The notes under the pieces: generated by a model
Seen by the model: only the letters and a program-made list of their open reading frames with translations
Database searches by the model: none
What the model was told of the DNA's origin: nothing
Part shown: positions 39,431-48,329 of the stretch, in pieces
Layout of the letters: the number at the start of each line of letters is the position of its first letter
How positions within the stretch are numbered: the first letter of the stretch is position 1
Assembly (NCBI GenBank): GCA_949935795.1
Contig: CATLFX010000007.1
Location: forward strand, 1 to 64,000
From: an uncultured Oscillospiraceae bacterium
GTDB taxonomy: Bacteria > Bacillota > Clostridia > Oscillospirales > Oscillospiraceae
Reading direction: 5' to 3'
DNA length: 64,000 nt
Position numbers and translations under genes: made by a program

Positions 39431-40108
39431 ATGAAAAAATTCAAAGGAAAGATTACCGTAATTCTGGGGGTGGTGGTGGTCCTGCTGCTGGCGGCGGCAT
39501 CCTGGTACTCCATCGTGTTCAACGACTGGCGGCTGGTGGCGCCGACGGATTTCTCCACCTGTACATTTACGTCCAGGGACCTGCCTATGCTGATTTCCGG
39601 CGCGCTGTTTGTCCTGTATGTGCTCTATTTAGGCATCCTGCTTTGCCGGGCCATTATCGCCAACAAGCTGCGGCAGGCGGAGGCCAAAACCACCCGGAAG
39701 CTCAACCCCAAGCTGGGCCTGCTGGGCTTCGCCGGATTTTTCGGTTTCCTGGGCTTCTGGACCTACAGTGCGTTTCATGCGGTTTCCCCCTTTGTTTTCT
39801 TTGCTTTTTTTGGCTTTTTCGGCTTCTTTTATGAAGGAAAAATGTCCAACACCCTGATAGACGAGCGATACAAGGAAAACCGTATCCGCGCCGAACTGAC
39901 CGCCCACCGCGCGGCGGTGGCCATTGTTTTCCTGTCCCTGATTTTGCTCAACCTGAACGCCGGCGCGCTGCTGGGCAGCCTGGAATTTACCCTCATCGCC
40001 CTGACTATCCTGATTTCTCTGGCAATTGCGCTGGACTTGTTCCTCACTGAATACCTGCTCTACCGCTACGACTGCGCCGACCAGCCGGACGGCGGCGGGG
40101 AGGACTGA
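39431..40108 (+). CDS. DUF3796-like membrane protein
   Basis: A 225-residue membrane protein with about five hydrophobic helices (VILGVVVVLLLAAASWYSIV, GALFVLYVLYLGILLCRAII, others). GFAGFFGFLGFWTY followed by FFAFFGFFGFFYEGKMSNTL is the typical DUF3796 stretch. The partner XRE regulator follows 2 nt downstream, as in other Firmicutes. The start at 39431 is chosen for MKKFKG after GGAGGGACCTGTC. Function unknown. Confidence 0.85.
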   Translation: MKKFKGKITVILGVVVVLLLAAASWYSIVFNDWRLVAPTDFSTCTFTSRDLPMLISGALFVLYVLYLGILLCRAIIANKLRQAEAKTTRKLNPKLGLLGFAGFFGFLGFWTYSAFHAVSPFVFFAFFGFFGFFYEGKMSNTLIDERYKENRIRAELTAHRAAVAIVFLSLILLNLNAGALLGSLEFTLIALTILISLAIALDLFLTEYLLYRYDCADQPDGGGED

Positions 40109-40110
40109 CC

Positions 40111-40311
40111 ATGCCGGATTTTGAGTGCAGGCTGAAAAAATACCGCCAGCTCAAGGAGCTGACCCAGGAGCAGCTGGCCCAGCAGGTGGGGGTGCGCCGG
40201 GAGACCATCATGCGGCTGGAGAAGGCCCAGTACAACCCGTCCTTAAAGCTTGCGGTCGATATTTCCAGGGCGGTAGACGCCCCCATTGAGGAAATTTTCA
40301 TCTTTCCGTAA
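40111..40311 (+). CDS. XRE-family HTH regulator
   Basis: A 66-residue Cro/C1-type regulator consisting of the HTH only: YRQLKELTQEQLAQQVGVRR, then TIMRLEKAQYNPSLKLAVDI and PIEEIFIF. It is the usual partner of DUF3796 and likely represses its own operon. Confidence 0.93.
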   Translation: MPDFECRLKKYRQLKELTQEQLAQQVGVRRETIMRLEKAQYNPSLKLAVDISRAVDAPIEEIFIFP

Positions 40312-40344
40312 TTTTTTAGGGAATTTTCTCGGTTTATCTTTTCA

Positions 40345-40391
40345 AATCCCCTCCTTCATGATATGATGAACATATTATGAAGGAGGGGATT
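40345..40391 (+). promoter_or_regulatory. perfect 15-bp inverted repeat over a ribosome binding site
   Basis: AATCCCCTCCTTCAT (40345-40359) is the exact reverse complement of ATGAAGGAGGGGATT (40377-40391). The second arm holds the AAGGAGGGG ribosome site for the GTG at 40395. A TATGAT lies in the loop (40362-40367). It can act as RNA hairpin on read-through transcripts or as DNA operator. Confidence 0.75.
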
Positions 40392-40394
40392 GCC

Positions 40395-40793
40395 GTGAAC
40401 CTGCCTGAGCACTACGAAAACGACGTCCTGTTCTTTTTTGACGGAAAGCCGGAGGCGCTGGCCCTGTACCAGGGACTGTGCCAAAAGCTGGACGCCGCCT
40501 TTCCCGAGGTGTCGGTAAAGGTGCAGAAGAGCCAGATCAGCTTTTACGGGACCCATCTGTTCGCCATGGCCTCCCTGCCCAAGCGGAAAAAGGACCCCGG
40601 CATCGTGGTCACCTTTGGGCTGGGGCGGCGGGAGCCCTCGCCCCGGATAGGGGTGGCGGCGGAGCCCTATCCGGGCCGGTGGACCCACCATGTGACCGTG
40701 ACCAGGGACGAGGAGCTGGACGGAGAACTGCTGGGCTGGCTGAGAGAGGCGTGGGACTTCAACCAGGCCAAGGGGAGGAGGGGAGGCCCGTGA
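40395..40793 (+). CDS. DUF5655-like protein
   Basis: A 132-residue protein matching the DUF5655 type (YQGLCQKLDAAFPEVSVKVQ, then HLFAMASLPKRKKDPGIVVT, then YPGRWTHHVTV). The GTG at 40395 is used because the AAGGAGGGG overlaps the ATG at 40377. It precedes and overlaps a LytTR response regulator. Function unknown. Confidence 0.8.
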   Translation: MNLPEHYENDVLFFFDGKPEALALYQGLCQKLDAAFPEVSVKVQKSQISFYGTHLFAMASLPKRKKDPGIVVTFGLGRREPSPRIGVAAEPYPGRWTHHVTVTRDEELDGELLGWLREAWDFNQAKGRRGGP

Positions 40794-41500
40794 TCCGCAT
40801 TGCCATCGCCGAGGACGACCCCCAGTGCTACGCCCAGCTGGAGCAGTACGTCAACGACTACGGGAAGGAGACGGGGAGAGCTTTCCACATCACACACTAC
40901 GACAACGGGGAGGATCTGGTGGAGCGCTACAAGCCGGAGTTCGACCTGATCCTGATGGATGTGGAGATGCCCTTTATGGACGGCATGACGGCGGCGGGCT
41001 ACGTCCGGGAGAAGGACCCGGAGGTGGTCATTGTCTTCGTCACCAACCTGGCCCAGTACGCCATCCAGGGCTACTCGGTGAACGCGCTGGACTACATCTT
41101 GAAGCCGGTGAGTTATTTCTCCTTCTCCCAGCGGCTGGGCAGGGCCCTGCAATATGTGAAGAAAAAGGAGGACGCCTGTATCACCGTGGCGGTGAAGGGG
41201 GGCGCGGTGAAGTTGGAGGTGGACGGCATCTACTACATCGAGCGGTTGGGCCGCCAGCTGATGTTCCACACCCGGTCGGGGATACACGCCTCCACCGCCA
41301 CCCTCCAGCAGGTGGAGGAGGCCCTGGAGGGCAGGGGCTTTGCCCGGTGCAACAAGGGCTACCTGGTGAACCTGGAGCACGTGGACGGCATACAGGACGG
41401 CTGCGCAGTGGTCCGGGGGGATAAGCTGCTCATCAGCCGGGGCCGGCGGGGGCCGTTTTTGGAGGCCCTGACCGACTGGGTGGGGGGTGCAGCGCCGTGA
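40790..41500 (+). CDS. LytTR-family response regulator
   Basis: A 236-residue regulator. The receiver domain (IAIAEDDPQCYAQLEQYVND, LILMDVEMPFMDGMTAA with the phosphoacceptor Asp, FVTNLAQYAIQGYSVNALDY, KPV) fills the first half. The C-terminal LytTR DNA-binding domain has GIYYIERLGRQLMFHTRSG and RCNKGYLVNLEHVDGI. A GTG start overlaps the previous stop. Its kinase follows with a 4-nt overlap. Confidence 0.93.
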   Translation: MIRIAIAEDDPQCYAQLEQYVNDYGKETGRAFHITHYDNGEDLVERYKPEFDLILMDVEMPFMDGMTAAGYVREKDPEVVIVFVTNLAQYAIQGYSVNALDYILKPVSYFSFSQRLGRALQYVKKKEDACITVAVKGGAVKLEVDGIYYIERLGRQLMFHTRSGIHASTATLQQVEEALEGRGFARCNKGYLVNLEHVDGIQDGCAVVRGDKLLISRGRRGPFLEALTDWVGGAAP

Positions 41501-42828
41501 ACACCATCTACCAGTCCGACATTCCCCGGATCGTCACCGCCATCGCCGAGTGGTGCGCCTGCCTCACCGTCGTCGCCAAATACCCCCGGCGGTACAGCGG
41601 CTCCCGGCTGTGGGGGCTGTTGGGGGCGGGGCTGGCGGTCCAGTGCCTGTTTCTCGTCTTTACCGACGGACTGCCCATCCTGCTCTGGGCGCCCTGCATG
41701 GCGGCGGCGGTGGGGTTGATGTTTGTCTTGACCGCCGCCTGCTGCGATATGCCCCTGGTCACGGCGGGCTACTGTACCATCCGGGCCTTCGTGCTGGCGG
41801 AGTTTGCCGCCTCCCTGGAGTGGCAGCTGTACTCCTACGCCCGGTTTACCCTGGGCTGGCGGGAGGTGGGGCCGAGGAGCGGGCTGCTGGCCGCCGGGGT
41901 GCTGGCGGGGGTGTACGTCCTGGTGTTCTGCGGGATGAGCTGGCTGGAGGGGCGGCGGGACGACCCCCGCACCGCCATGGCCTTTCAGCTCAAGGAGCTG
42001 TGGAGCCCCGCGCTCATCGCTCTTGCCTGCTTATTCCTCAGCAACCTCAGCTTTGTTTACAGCGACACCCCTTTTACCGGCTCGGAGCTGACGGACATTT
42101 ATAACATTCGGACGCTGGTGGACCTGGCGGGGGTGGCCATGCTGTACGCCTACCATGTCCAGCGGTGCGAGCTGTACATGCAGCGGGAGCTGGACTCCAT
42201 CCAGAACATCCTGCAAAATCAATACGTACAGTACCGGCAGTCCCGGGAGAGTATCGAGGTCATCAACCACAAGTACCACGACCTGAAGCACCAGATCGCC
42301 GTTCTCCGGGCGGAGCCGGACGCCGCCCGGCGCTCCGCCTACCTGGACGGGATGGAGGAGGAGATCCGGGACTACGAGGCCCAGAACAAGACAGGCAACT
42401 CGGTGCTGGACACGGTGCTCACCGGCAAGAGCCTGTACTGCGCCCGCCACGGCATTGAGCTGACCTGCGTGGCCGACGGGGCGCGGCTGGCCTTCATGGA
42501 CGTGATGGACATCTGCACCATCTTCGGCAACATCCTGGACAACGCCATTGAGTGTGAGCTGGGCATCAAGGACAAATCCAAGCGGCTGGTTCACATGGCG
42601 GTGTACGCCAAAAAGGATTTTCTGGTCATCCGGTGTGAGAACTACTGCCCCACCCGGTTGGAGTTCCTGGACGGTCTGCCCGTGTCCACCAAGCAGGACA
42701 AGGCGTACCACGGCTACGGCATCAAGTCCATCCGCCACGCCGCCGAGAAGTACGGCGGGGCTGTCACCATCCACGAGCGGGACGACTGGTTTGAGATCAG
42801 CGCCATGATACCCTTGGCGGTGGAGTGA
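41497..42828 (+). CDS. GHKL sensor histidine kinase, AgrC-like
   Basis: A 443-residue kinase. The N-terminal 210 residues have six or so transmembrane helices, as in AgrC. INHKYHDLKHQIAVLRAEPD holds the phospho-His; CTIFGNILDNAIECELGIKD is the N box and KAYHGYGIKSIRHAAEKYGG the G box. It should sense a peptide or membrane signal and phosphorylate the upstream LytTR regulator. Confidence 0.92.
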   Translation: MNTIYQSDIPRIVTAIAEWCACLTVVAKYPRRYSGSRLWGLLGAGLAVQCLFLVFTDGLPILLWAPCMAAAVGLMFVLTAACCDMPLVTAGYCTIRAFVLAEFAASLEWQLYSYARFTLGWREVGPRSGLLAAGVLAGVYVLVFCGMSWLEGRRDDPRTAMAFQLKELWSPALIALACLFLSNLSFVYSDTPFTGSELTDIYNIRTLVDLAGVAMLYAYHVQRCELYMQRELDSIQNILQNQYVQYRQSRESIEVINHKYHDLKHQIAVLRAEPDAARRSAYLDGMEEEIRDYEAQNKTGNSVLDTVLTGKSLYCARHGIELTCVADGARLAFMDVMDICTIFGNILDNAIECELGIKDKSKRLVHMAVYAKKDFLVIRCENYCPTRLEFLDGLPVSTKQDKAYHGYGIKSIRHAAEKYGGAVTIHERDDWFEISAMIPLAVE

Positions 42829-42928
42829 AAAAACGACAAAAGTTTTTGTGTCATTGGGCCGCGGCCTGCATATACTGGTTTGTATGGGCCGATTCAAGGC
42901 CGGAGATCCAGATAAAGGAGCGATATCA

Positions 42929-43033
42929 ATGACAGAAAAACGCGGGAGGGCGTGGAGCGCCGATCCTCAGACCCAGGATGTGGACGACCTGATTTTTTGG
43001 GGCCAGACCGGGCCCCAGGTCAGCCAGCGGTGA
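42929..43033 (+). CDS. 34-aa peptide after the LytTR-GHKL pair
   Basis: A 34-residue peptide (MTEKRGRAWSADPQTQDVDD, then LIFWGQTGPQVSQR) with AAAGGAG upstream and a strong terminator right after the stop. It is neither secreted nor Cys-containing, so it does not look like an AgrD precursor. It might be a regulated effector or a signal precursor of the kinase; that is inference. Confidence 0.55.
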   Translation: MTEKRGRAWSADPQTQDVDDLIFWGQTGPQVSQR

Positions 43034-43071
43034 ACCGCCCGGACCCCGCGCTTGCGGGGCGGGCGGTTTTT
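43034..43071 (+). terminator. rho-independent terminator
   Basis: AACCGCCCGG and CCGGGCGGTT-type arms with an inner CCCCGC/GCGGGG stem, followed by TTTT. Confidence 0.88.
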
Positions 43072-43188
43072 CGCTTATAGGTCTCTTAACCTTTTCTATC
43101 CGGTTTGTTTATAAAAAGGGCGTATGATGACTGTCACAGGCGGCACAGCGGGGCCGCCGTGACATCCAACGGATAGGAGCGGGAAACC

Positions 43189-43581
43189 ATGAAGAGAAAA
43201 ATACTTGCCGCCGCCGCCCTAGGGGCGGTCATTGTGGCGGGTCTGTGCCTGGCCAGCCAGCTTTTTTCGTCCGGGACCTATTATTACACCCAGGTGGACA
43301 ACAGCAGGATCGAGCGGGTCCACTCCAGCGGGGGCGTGATTGACCTGACCGGAGGGCTGGAGTACTCCTACACCCTGGTGGCCTACAAGGAGAACGGCGC
43401 GGCGGAGGACGTCTCCTTCGGCATGTCCCGGGAGCTGCGGGAGGGCGCGTTCCTGTGCCTGGAGGTGGCGCCGGTCCGGGGCGTGGTGGACTGGTGCGAG
43501 GTGCGGTACGACGAGCTGCCGGAGGCCGTCCGGCGCAATTATGAGCCGCCGGAGGCCGGACCCAGCCTGGCCGTGGAATAA
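43189..43581 (+). CDS. YxeA-like (DUF1093) secreted protein
   Basis: A 130-residue protein with an N-terminal signal or anchor helix (ILAAAALGAVIVAGLCLASQ) and a beta-barrel-like domain beginning YYYTQVDNSRIERV, typical of YxeA. The mature part is extracytoplasmic. Function unknown. AGGAGCGGG precedes the ATG. Confidence 0.8.
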   Translation: MKRKILAAAALGAVIVAGLCLASQLFSSGTYYYTQVDNSRIERVHSSGGVIDLTGGLEYSYTLVAYKENGAAEDVSFGMSRELREGAFLCLEVAPVRGVVDWCEVRYDELPEAVRRNYEPPEAGPSLAVE

Positions 43582-43596
43582 ATGCTGTTTACACCC

Positions 43597-43625
43597 TTTA
43601 CATTTGCCCCGGTATTTTATATAAT
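43597..43625 (+). promoter_or_regulatory. prfB promoter
   Basis: TTTACA (43597-43602), 17 nt, TATAAT (43620-43625); start near 43632. Confidence 0.82.
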
Positions 43626-43669
43626 GGAGCGGAAAATAACGGCAAGCGCCGCGGAAGGATGAAAACACA

Positions 43670-44791
43670 ATGCTTCAATTTGACGAGTACCGGGTGAAGC
43701 TGAACAACCTAAAGCCCGACCTGGATAAGCTGGGGGAGGCGCTGGACCTGGACAGCGCCCGGCGGGAGCTGGACGAGCTCCACGCCCAGTCCGCCGCCGA
43801 CGGCTTCTGGGACAATGTGGAAAAGGCCAAGAAGGTGCAGAAGCGCATCAGCAACTTAGAGGACAAGGTGAACGCCCAGGCCAAGCGCGAGGGGGCCTGG
43901 GACGATCTGATGACCCTGTGCGAGATGGGCAACGAGGAGGAGGACGAGTCTCTCATCCCCGAGGTGGAGACGGGCTTTGAGACCCTGGTGAAGGAGATGG
44001 AGACCGCCCGGCTGTCCACCCTGCTGTCCGGGGAGTATGACGGCTCCACCGCCATCGTCTCCCTCCAGGCGGGGGCGGGGGGCACCGAGGCCCAGGACTG
44101 GGCCCAGATGCTCTACCGCATGTACACCCGCTGGGCGGAGCGCCACGGCTACTCCTACTCCGTGCTGGACTACCAGGACGGGGACGAGGCGGGCATCAAG
44201 TCCGCCGCCATCCGCATTGAGGGGGACAACGCCTACGGTTATTTGAAGAGCGAGCACGGCGTCCACCGGCTGGTGCGCATCTCCCCCTTCGACGCCAACG
44301 CCCGGCGGCAGACCTCTTTTGCCGCCGTGGAGGTCATGCCCGAGCTGGACGACAGCGTGGAGGTGGATATCCGGGACGAGGACATCGAGCGCCAGGTGTA
44401 CCGCTCCTCCGGCGCGGGCGGCCAGCACATCAACAAGACCTCCTCCGCCGTCCGGCTGATCCACAAGCCCACCGGCATTGTGGTGTCCTGCCAGACCGAG
44501 CGCTCCCAGTTCCAGAACGAGGAGACCTGTATGAAGATGCTGCGCTCCAAGCTGATGCAGATCAAGGAGCAGGAGCACCTGGACAAGATCTCCGACATCA
44601 AGGGCGTACAGCTCAAGATTGAGTGGGGCAGCCAGATCCGCTCCTATGTGTTCATGCCCTACCAGCTGGTGAAGGACAACCGCACCGCTTTTGAGACCTC
44701 CAACGTCAACGGGGTGATGGACGGCGACCTGGACGGCTTCATCAACGCCTACCTCACCGCCGCCGCCACGGGGAGCTGGGCTGCAAAATAA
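43670..44791 (+). CDS. prfB: peptide chain release factor 2
   Basis: A 373-residue release factor for UGA and UAA. The SPF anticodon-like tripeptide occurs in VRISPFDANARRQTSFAAVE and the catalytic GGQ in YRSSGAGGQHINKTSSAVRL. The reading frame is continuous, with no in-frame UGA and no programmed +1 frameshift near codon 26, unlike the E. coli and Bacillus genes. Autoregulation by frameshift is therefore absent here. Confidence 0.96.
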   Translation: MLQFDEYRVKLNNLKPDLDKLGEALDLDSARRELDELHAQSAADGFWDNVEKAKKVQKRISNLEDKVNAQAKREGAWDDLMTLCEMGNEEEDESLIPEVETGFETLVKEMETARLSTLLSGEYDGSTAIVSLQAGAGGTEAQDWAQMLYRMYTRWAERHGYSYSVLDYQDGDEAGIKSAAIRIEGDNAYGYLKSEHGVHRLVRISPFDANARRQTSFAAVEVMPELDDSVEVDIRDEDIERQVYRSSGAGGQHINKTSSAVRLIHKPTGIVVSCQTERSQFQNEETCMKMLRSKLMQIKEQEHLDKISDIKGVQLKIEWGSQIRSYVFMPYQLVKDNRTAFETSNVNGVMDGDLDGFINAYLTAAATGSWAAK

Positions 44792-44837
44792 AGGCAGACG
44801 CGTTTTCGGCCCTTCGGGGCCGCCGCGCGGGGAAGAT

Positions 44838-44874
44838 GACGCCCGCTGAAAAGCAGCCGCTTTTCAGCGGGCGT
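44838..44874 (+). terminator. prfB terminator
   Basis: ACGCCCGCTGAAAAGC pairs with GCTTTTCAGCGGGCGT around AGCC; weak T run after. Confidence 0.8.
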
Positions 44875-44963
44875 TTGTATATCTGTATGTATAATCTCAA
44901 ATGCCTGTTCGCCGAACCGCCCCGCGCAGCGAGGAGAAATTTACGCAAACTGCGTAATTATGG

Positions 44964-44992
44964 TTGAAAAAGCCGGAAAAGATTTGTATAAT
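44964..44992 (+). promoter_or_regulatory. promoter of the 5'-nucleotidase gene
   Basis: TTGAAA (44964-44969), 17 nt, TATAAT (44987-44992). The region 44875-44963 shows nothing else. Confidence 0.85.
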
Positions 44993-45065
44993 AACAGGCA
45001 AGGCCGGCCTGTTCAGAGATGGAAGCTGAGCGGGACGGACCAAAGTAGAAGGGAAAGGTGAGCAA

Positions 45066-47063
45066 ATGAAAGCAACGAGCAAGATCTTGGCGCTGCTGCT
45101 GTCGCTGGTCATGGTGTTCAGCCTGATGATCCCCGCGTTCGCGGCGGACGATGGCAAAAACGATGACAAGAACGACGATCCGGCGGTAAGCGAGAGCGCC
45201 AAGCCCGAGGAGAGCGGGCCTGTGGAGTCCGCTGAGCCGGAGGCCCAGAAGATCGTCATCCTCCACACCAACGATGTCCACTGCGGCATCGACCAGGCGA
45301 AGAAGGACGACGCGGTCACCAACATCGGCTATGCGGGCGTGGCGGCCTACAAGACCGAGATGGAGGCCCAGTACGGCGAGGACAACGTCACCTTGATCGA
45401 CGCGGGCGACGCCATCCAGGGCGGCCCCATCGGCACCCTGACCAAGGGTTCCGCCATCGTGGAGATCATGAACAAGGTGGGCTACGACCTGGCCATCCCC
45501 GGCAACCATGAGTTCGACTACGGCATGGACAACTTCCTGTCCCTGGCCAACGACAAGGCGGAGTACGATTATATCTGCTCCAACTTCACCGACCTGAAGG
45601 GCAAGGCCGTGTTCGACGCCTACAAGGTGCTGACCTACGGCGAGGTGAAGGTGGCCTATGTGGGCATCGACACCCCCGAGACCTTCACCAAGTCCACCCC
45701 CACCTATTTCCAGAACGACAAGGGGGAGTATATCTACAGCTTCCAGCAGGGCAATGAGGGCAAGGACCTGTACGCCGCCGTGCAGACGGCTGTGGACGCC
45801 GCCAAGAAGGACGGCGCGGATTACGTGGTGGCCGTCGGCCATCTGGGCGACAATGGCTCCACCGAGGTGTGGAAGGCCCAGGCCGTGATCGCCAACACCA
45901 CCGGCATCGACCTGTTCATCGACGGCCACTCCCACGAGCAGATCGAGAAGACCGTGGCCAACAAGGACGGCGAAGACGTGGTGTGGGCCCAGACCGGCAC
46001 CAAGCTGGCCGCCATCGGCAAGGTGGTCATCGACGTCGAGTCCGGTGAGATTGACGCCGAGCTGGTCACCGGCTATGACAAGCAGGACGAGACCGTGGCC
46101 GCTTTCGTGAAGGAGAAGAACGACGCTTTTGAGGCGGAGCTGAAGAAGGTTGTGGCCAAGTCCGAGGCGGAGCTGACCATCAACGACGCCGACGGCAAGC
46201 GGCTGGTCCGCAGCGGCGAGACCAACCTGGGCGACCTGTGCGCCGACGCTTACCGGACGATGCTGGGCGCCGATGTGGCCTTTGTCAACGGCGGCGGCGT
46301 CCGCGCCAACATTGCCGCGGGCGACGTGACCTATGAGGACATCATCAACGTCCACCCCTTCGGCAACGAGGCCTGCATGGTGGAGACCACCGGCCAGAAG
46401 ATTCTGGACGCCCTGGAGTTCGGTTCCCGCAACTATCCCGAGGAGAACGGCGGCTTCCTCCAGGTGTCCGGCGTGACCTACGTCATCGACGCGGGCATTC
46501 CCTCCTCCGTGGTGCTGAACGATGAGAAGGAGTTCGTGAAGGTGGACGGCGCGTACCGTGTCAACGACGTGATGATTAACGGCGAGCCGCTGGATGTGGA
46601 GAAGACCTACACCCTGGCCTCCCACAACTATATGCTCAAGGACGGCGGCGACGGCTTCGTGATGTTCAAGACGGACAAGCTGCTCAAGGACAGCGTGATG
46701 ATCGACAACGCCGTGCTCATCAACTACATCGTGGACGAGCTGGGCGGCACCGTCACTGCCGAGCAGTACGGCGAGCCCGCTGGCCGCATCACCATCAAGG
46801 CGGCGGCGGAGCCTGAGCCCGAGCCCGAACCCACTCCCGAGCCTGAGCCCGAGCCCACTCCGGAGCCCGAGCCTGAGCCCACGCCCGAGCCCCAGCCCGA
46901 GGGCACCTATACCGTGGTCCGCGGCGACTGCCTGTCCAAGATCGCCAAGGCCCAGTACGGGGACAGCTCCAAGTGGATCGTGATCTATGAGGCCAACAAG
47001 GGCATCATCCAGAATCCCAACCAGATCTGGCCCGGCCAGATTCTGGTGATCCCCGCGGCGTAA
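45066..47063 (+). CDS. secreted UshA-type 5'-nucleotidase with LysM domain
   Basis: A 665-residue extracellular enzyme. A signal peptide (ILALLLSLVMVFSLMIPAFA) is followed by an acidic linker, then the metallophosphatase domain: VILHTNDVHCG, LIDAGDAIQGG, IPGNHEFDYG and FIDGHSHEQI supply metal ligands. The C-terminal nucleotidase domain (GETNLGDLCADAYRTMLGAD) follows. After a Glu-Pro-rich linker comes one LysM (YTVVRGDCLSKIAKAQYGDS) for wall attachment. It should dephosphorylate nucleotides outside the cell. The repeat after the gene contains copies of its last codons. Confidence 0.94.
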   Translation: MKATSKILALLLSLVMVFSLMIPAFAADDGKNDDKNDDPAVSESAKPEESGPVESAEPEAQKIVILHTNDVHCGIDQAKKDDAVTNIGYAGVAAYKTEMEAQYGEDNVTLIDAGDAIQGGPIGTLTKGSAIVEIMNKVGYDLAIPGNHEFDYGMDNFLSLANDKAEYDYICSNFTDLKGKAVFDAYKVLTYGEVKVAYVGIDTPETFTKSTPTYFQNDKGEYIYSFQQGNEGKDLYAAVQTAVDAAKKDGADYVVAVGHLGDNGSTEVWKAQAVIANTTGIDLFIDGHSHEQIEKTVANKDGEDVVWAQTGTKLAAIGKVVIDVESGEIDAELVTGYDKQDETVAAFVKEKNDAFEAELKKVVAKSEAELTINDADGKRLVRSGETNLGDLCADAYRTMLGADVAFVNGGGVRANIAAGDVTYEDIINVHPFGNEACMVETTGQKILDALEFGSRNYPEENGGFLQVSGVTYVIDAGIPSSVVLNDEKEFVKVDGAYRVNDVMINGEPLDVEKTYTLASHNYMLKDGGDGFVMFKTDKLLKDSVMIDNAVLINYIVDELGGTVTAEQYGEPAGRITIKAAAEPEPEPEPTPEPEPEPTPEPEPEPTPEPQPEGTYTVVRGDCLSKIAKAQYGDSSKWIVIYEANKGIIQNPNQIWPGQILVIPAA

Positions 47064-47350
47064 GCAAATTTATGAGGCCCACCCGCCTTCCGGCGGGTGG
47101 GCCTTTCCATATTCGTCCCGGCCAGATTTTGGCGATCCCCGCAGTATAAGCAAGTTTATGAGGTCCACCCGCCTTCCGGCGGGTGGGCCTTTTCATATTT
47201 GTTCCCGCCAGATTTTGGTGATTCCCGCGGCATAAGCAGGTTTATGAGGTCTAACCGCCTCCCGGCGGGCGGGCCTTTCTATATCCGCTCGTACCGGCTG
47301 GTGTGTCGGCGTCATAAGCCGGTTCGCAGGGCCCGGCCGCCTTTCAGAGG
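47031..47350 (+). repeat. repeated gene end plus terminator, about 86-nt unit
   Basis: Unit 1 (47031-47116) holds the last LysM codons, the TAA stop and a terminator hairpin (CCCACCCGCC TTCC GGCGGGTGGG, T run). Units 2 (47117) and 3 (47203) repeat the same order with few changes; unit 4 (47290) is much decayed. Three or four terminators in tandem follow a secreted enzyme gene. The gap 47064-47513 holds nothing else. Confidence 0.85.
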
Positions 47351-47513
47351 GGCTTTTTGCGGTCCCGTTCTGTGCGGTATCTGTGAAAATGCGCCATAAC
47401 GGCGGGGCGGAGGCGGGGAAGATAGGAACATCCGTGGATTGATTTTTTTACAGCACTGTGCTAAACTAATAGATCATAATCTGTCGCTGTGAAGCGGGAA
47501 AGGACCCTGGACC

Positions 47514-48284
47514 ATGATTGACAGCTGGAATATCACCATACCTGAGCTCACCGGGGACGAACCCCGCCGGGCCTATATCTATCTCCCCGACTCCTGGGAG
47601 ATGGACCCGGACCTGCGCTATCCGGTGCTCTACATGTTTGACGGGCACAACGTGTTTTTTGACGAGGACGCCACCTACGGCAAGAGCTGGGGGATGGGGG
47701 AGTACCTGGACGCCACCCAGACCCAGATTATTGTGGCCGCCGTGGAGTGCAACCACCACCCGGACAACGGGCGGCTGAGCGAATACTCCCCCTGGTCCTT
47801 CTACAACGGCGGCATTGGCCGGGTGGTGGGACGGGGAAGGACCACCATGGAGTGGCTGGTCCATAACTTCAAGCCCGAAATCGACCGGGAATTCCCCACC
47901 CTCCCGGGCCGGGAGCACACCTTTATCGCCGGGAGCTCCATGGGGGGGCTCATGACCCTGTACGCCGTGATGGAGTACAACCGCTATTTTTCCCGGGGAG
48001 CGGCGCTGTCCCCCTCTCTGTGGGTTGCGCCGGGGAAGGTGGAGACCCTGATCCGCACCGCCCGTATCTCGCCGGGCACGGTTTTGTACATGGACTACGG
48101 TTCCAGGGAGATCGGCAACCATGTCCAGACCTTCAAGCTGCTGGGCCGGGCGGCGGCGGGGCTGTTGGACCGGCGGGTGCTGCTGGACTTCCGCATTGTC
48201 CCCGGCGGAGACCACAGCGAGGCCAGCTGGGAGCGGCAGATTCCATTTTTCATGAATACCCTGCTCTACGGCAGAGAACAATAA
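47514..48284 (+). CDS. putative esterase (esterase D/Fes type)
   Basis: A 256-residue alpha/beta hydrolase of the PF00756 group. RYPVLYMFDGHNVFFDEDAT is the early strand region and TFIAGSSMGGLMTLYAVMEY contains the catalytic Ser in GSSMGG. GGDHSEASWERQ holds the catalytic His. No signal peptide. Substrate unknown. Confidence 0.9.
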   Translation: MIDSWNITIPELTGDEPRRAYIYLPDSWEMDPDLRYPVLYMFDGHNVFFDEDATYGKSWGMGEYLDATQTQIIVAAVECNHHPDNGRLSEYSPWSFYNGGIGRVVGRGRTTMEWLVHNFKPEIDREFPTLPGREHTFIAGSSMGGLMTLYAVMEYNRYFSRGAALSPSLWVAPGKVETLIRTARISPGTVLYMDYGSREIGNHVQTFKLLGRAAAGLLDRRVLLDFRIVPGGDHSEASWERQIPFFMNTLLYGREQ

Positions 48285-48329
48285 GCGTTTCCCGCCCGGT
48301 GGGGCGGGGAAATTGACGGAGGGATTTTT

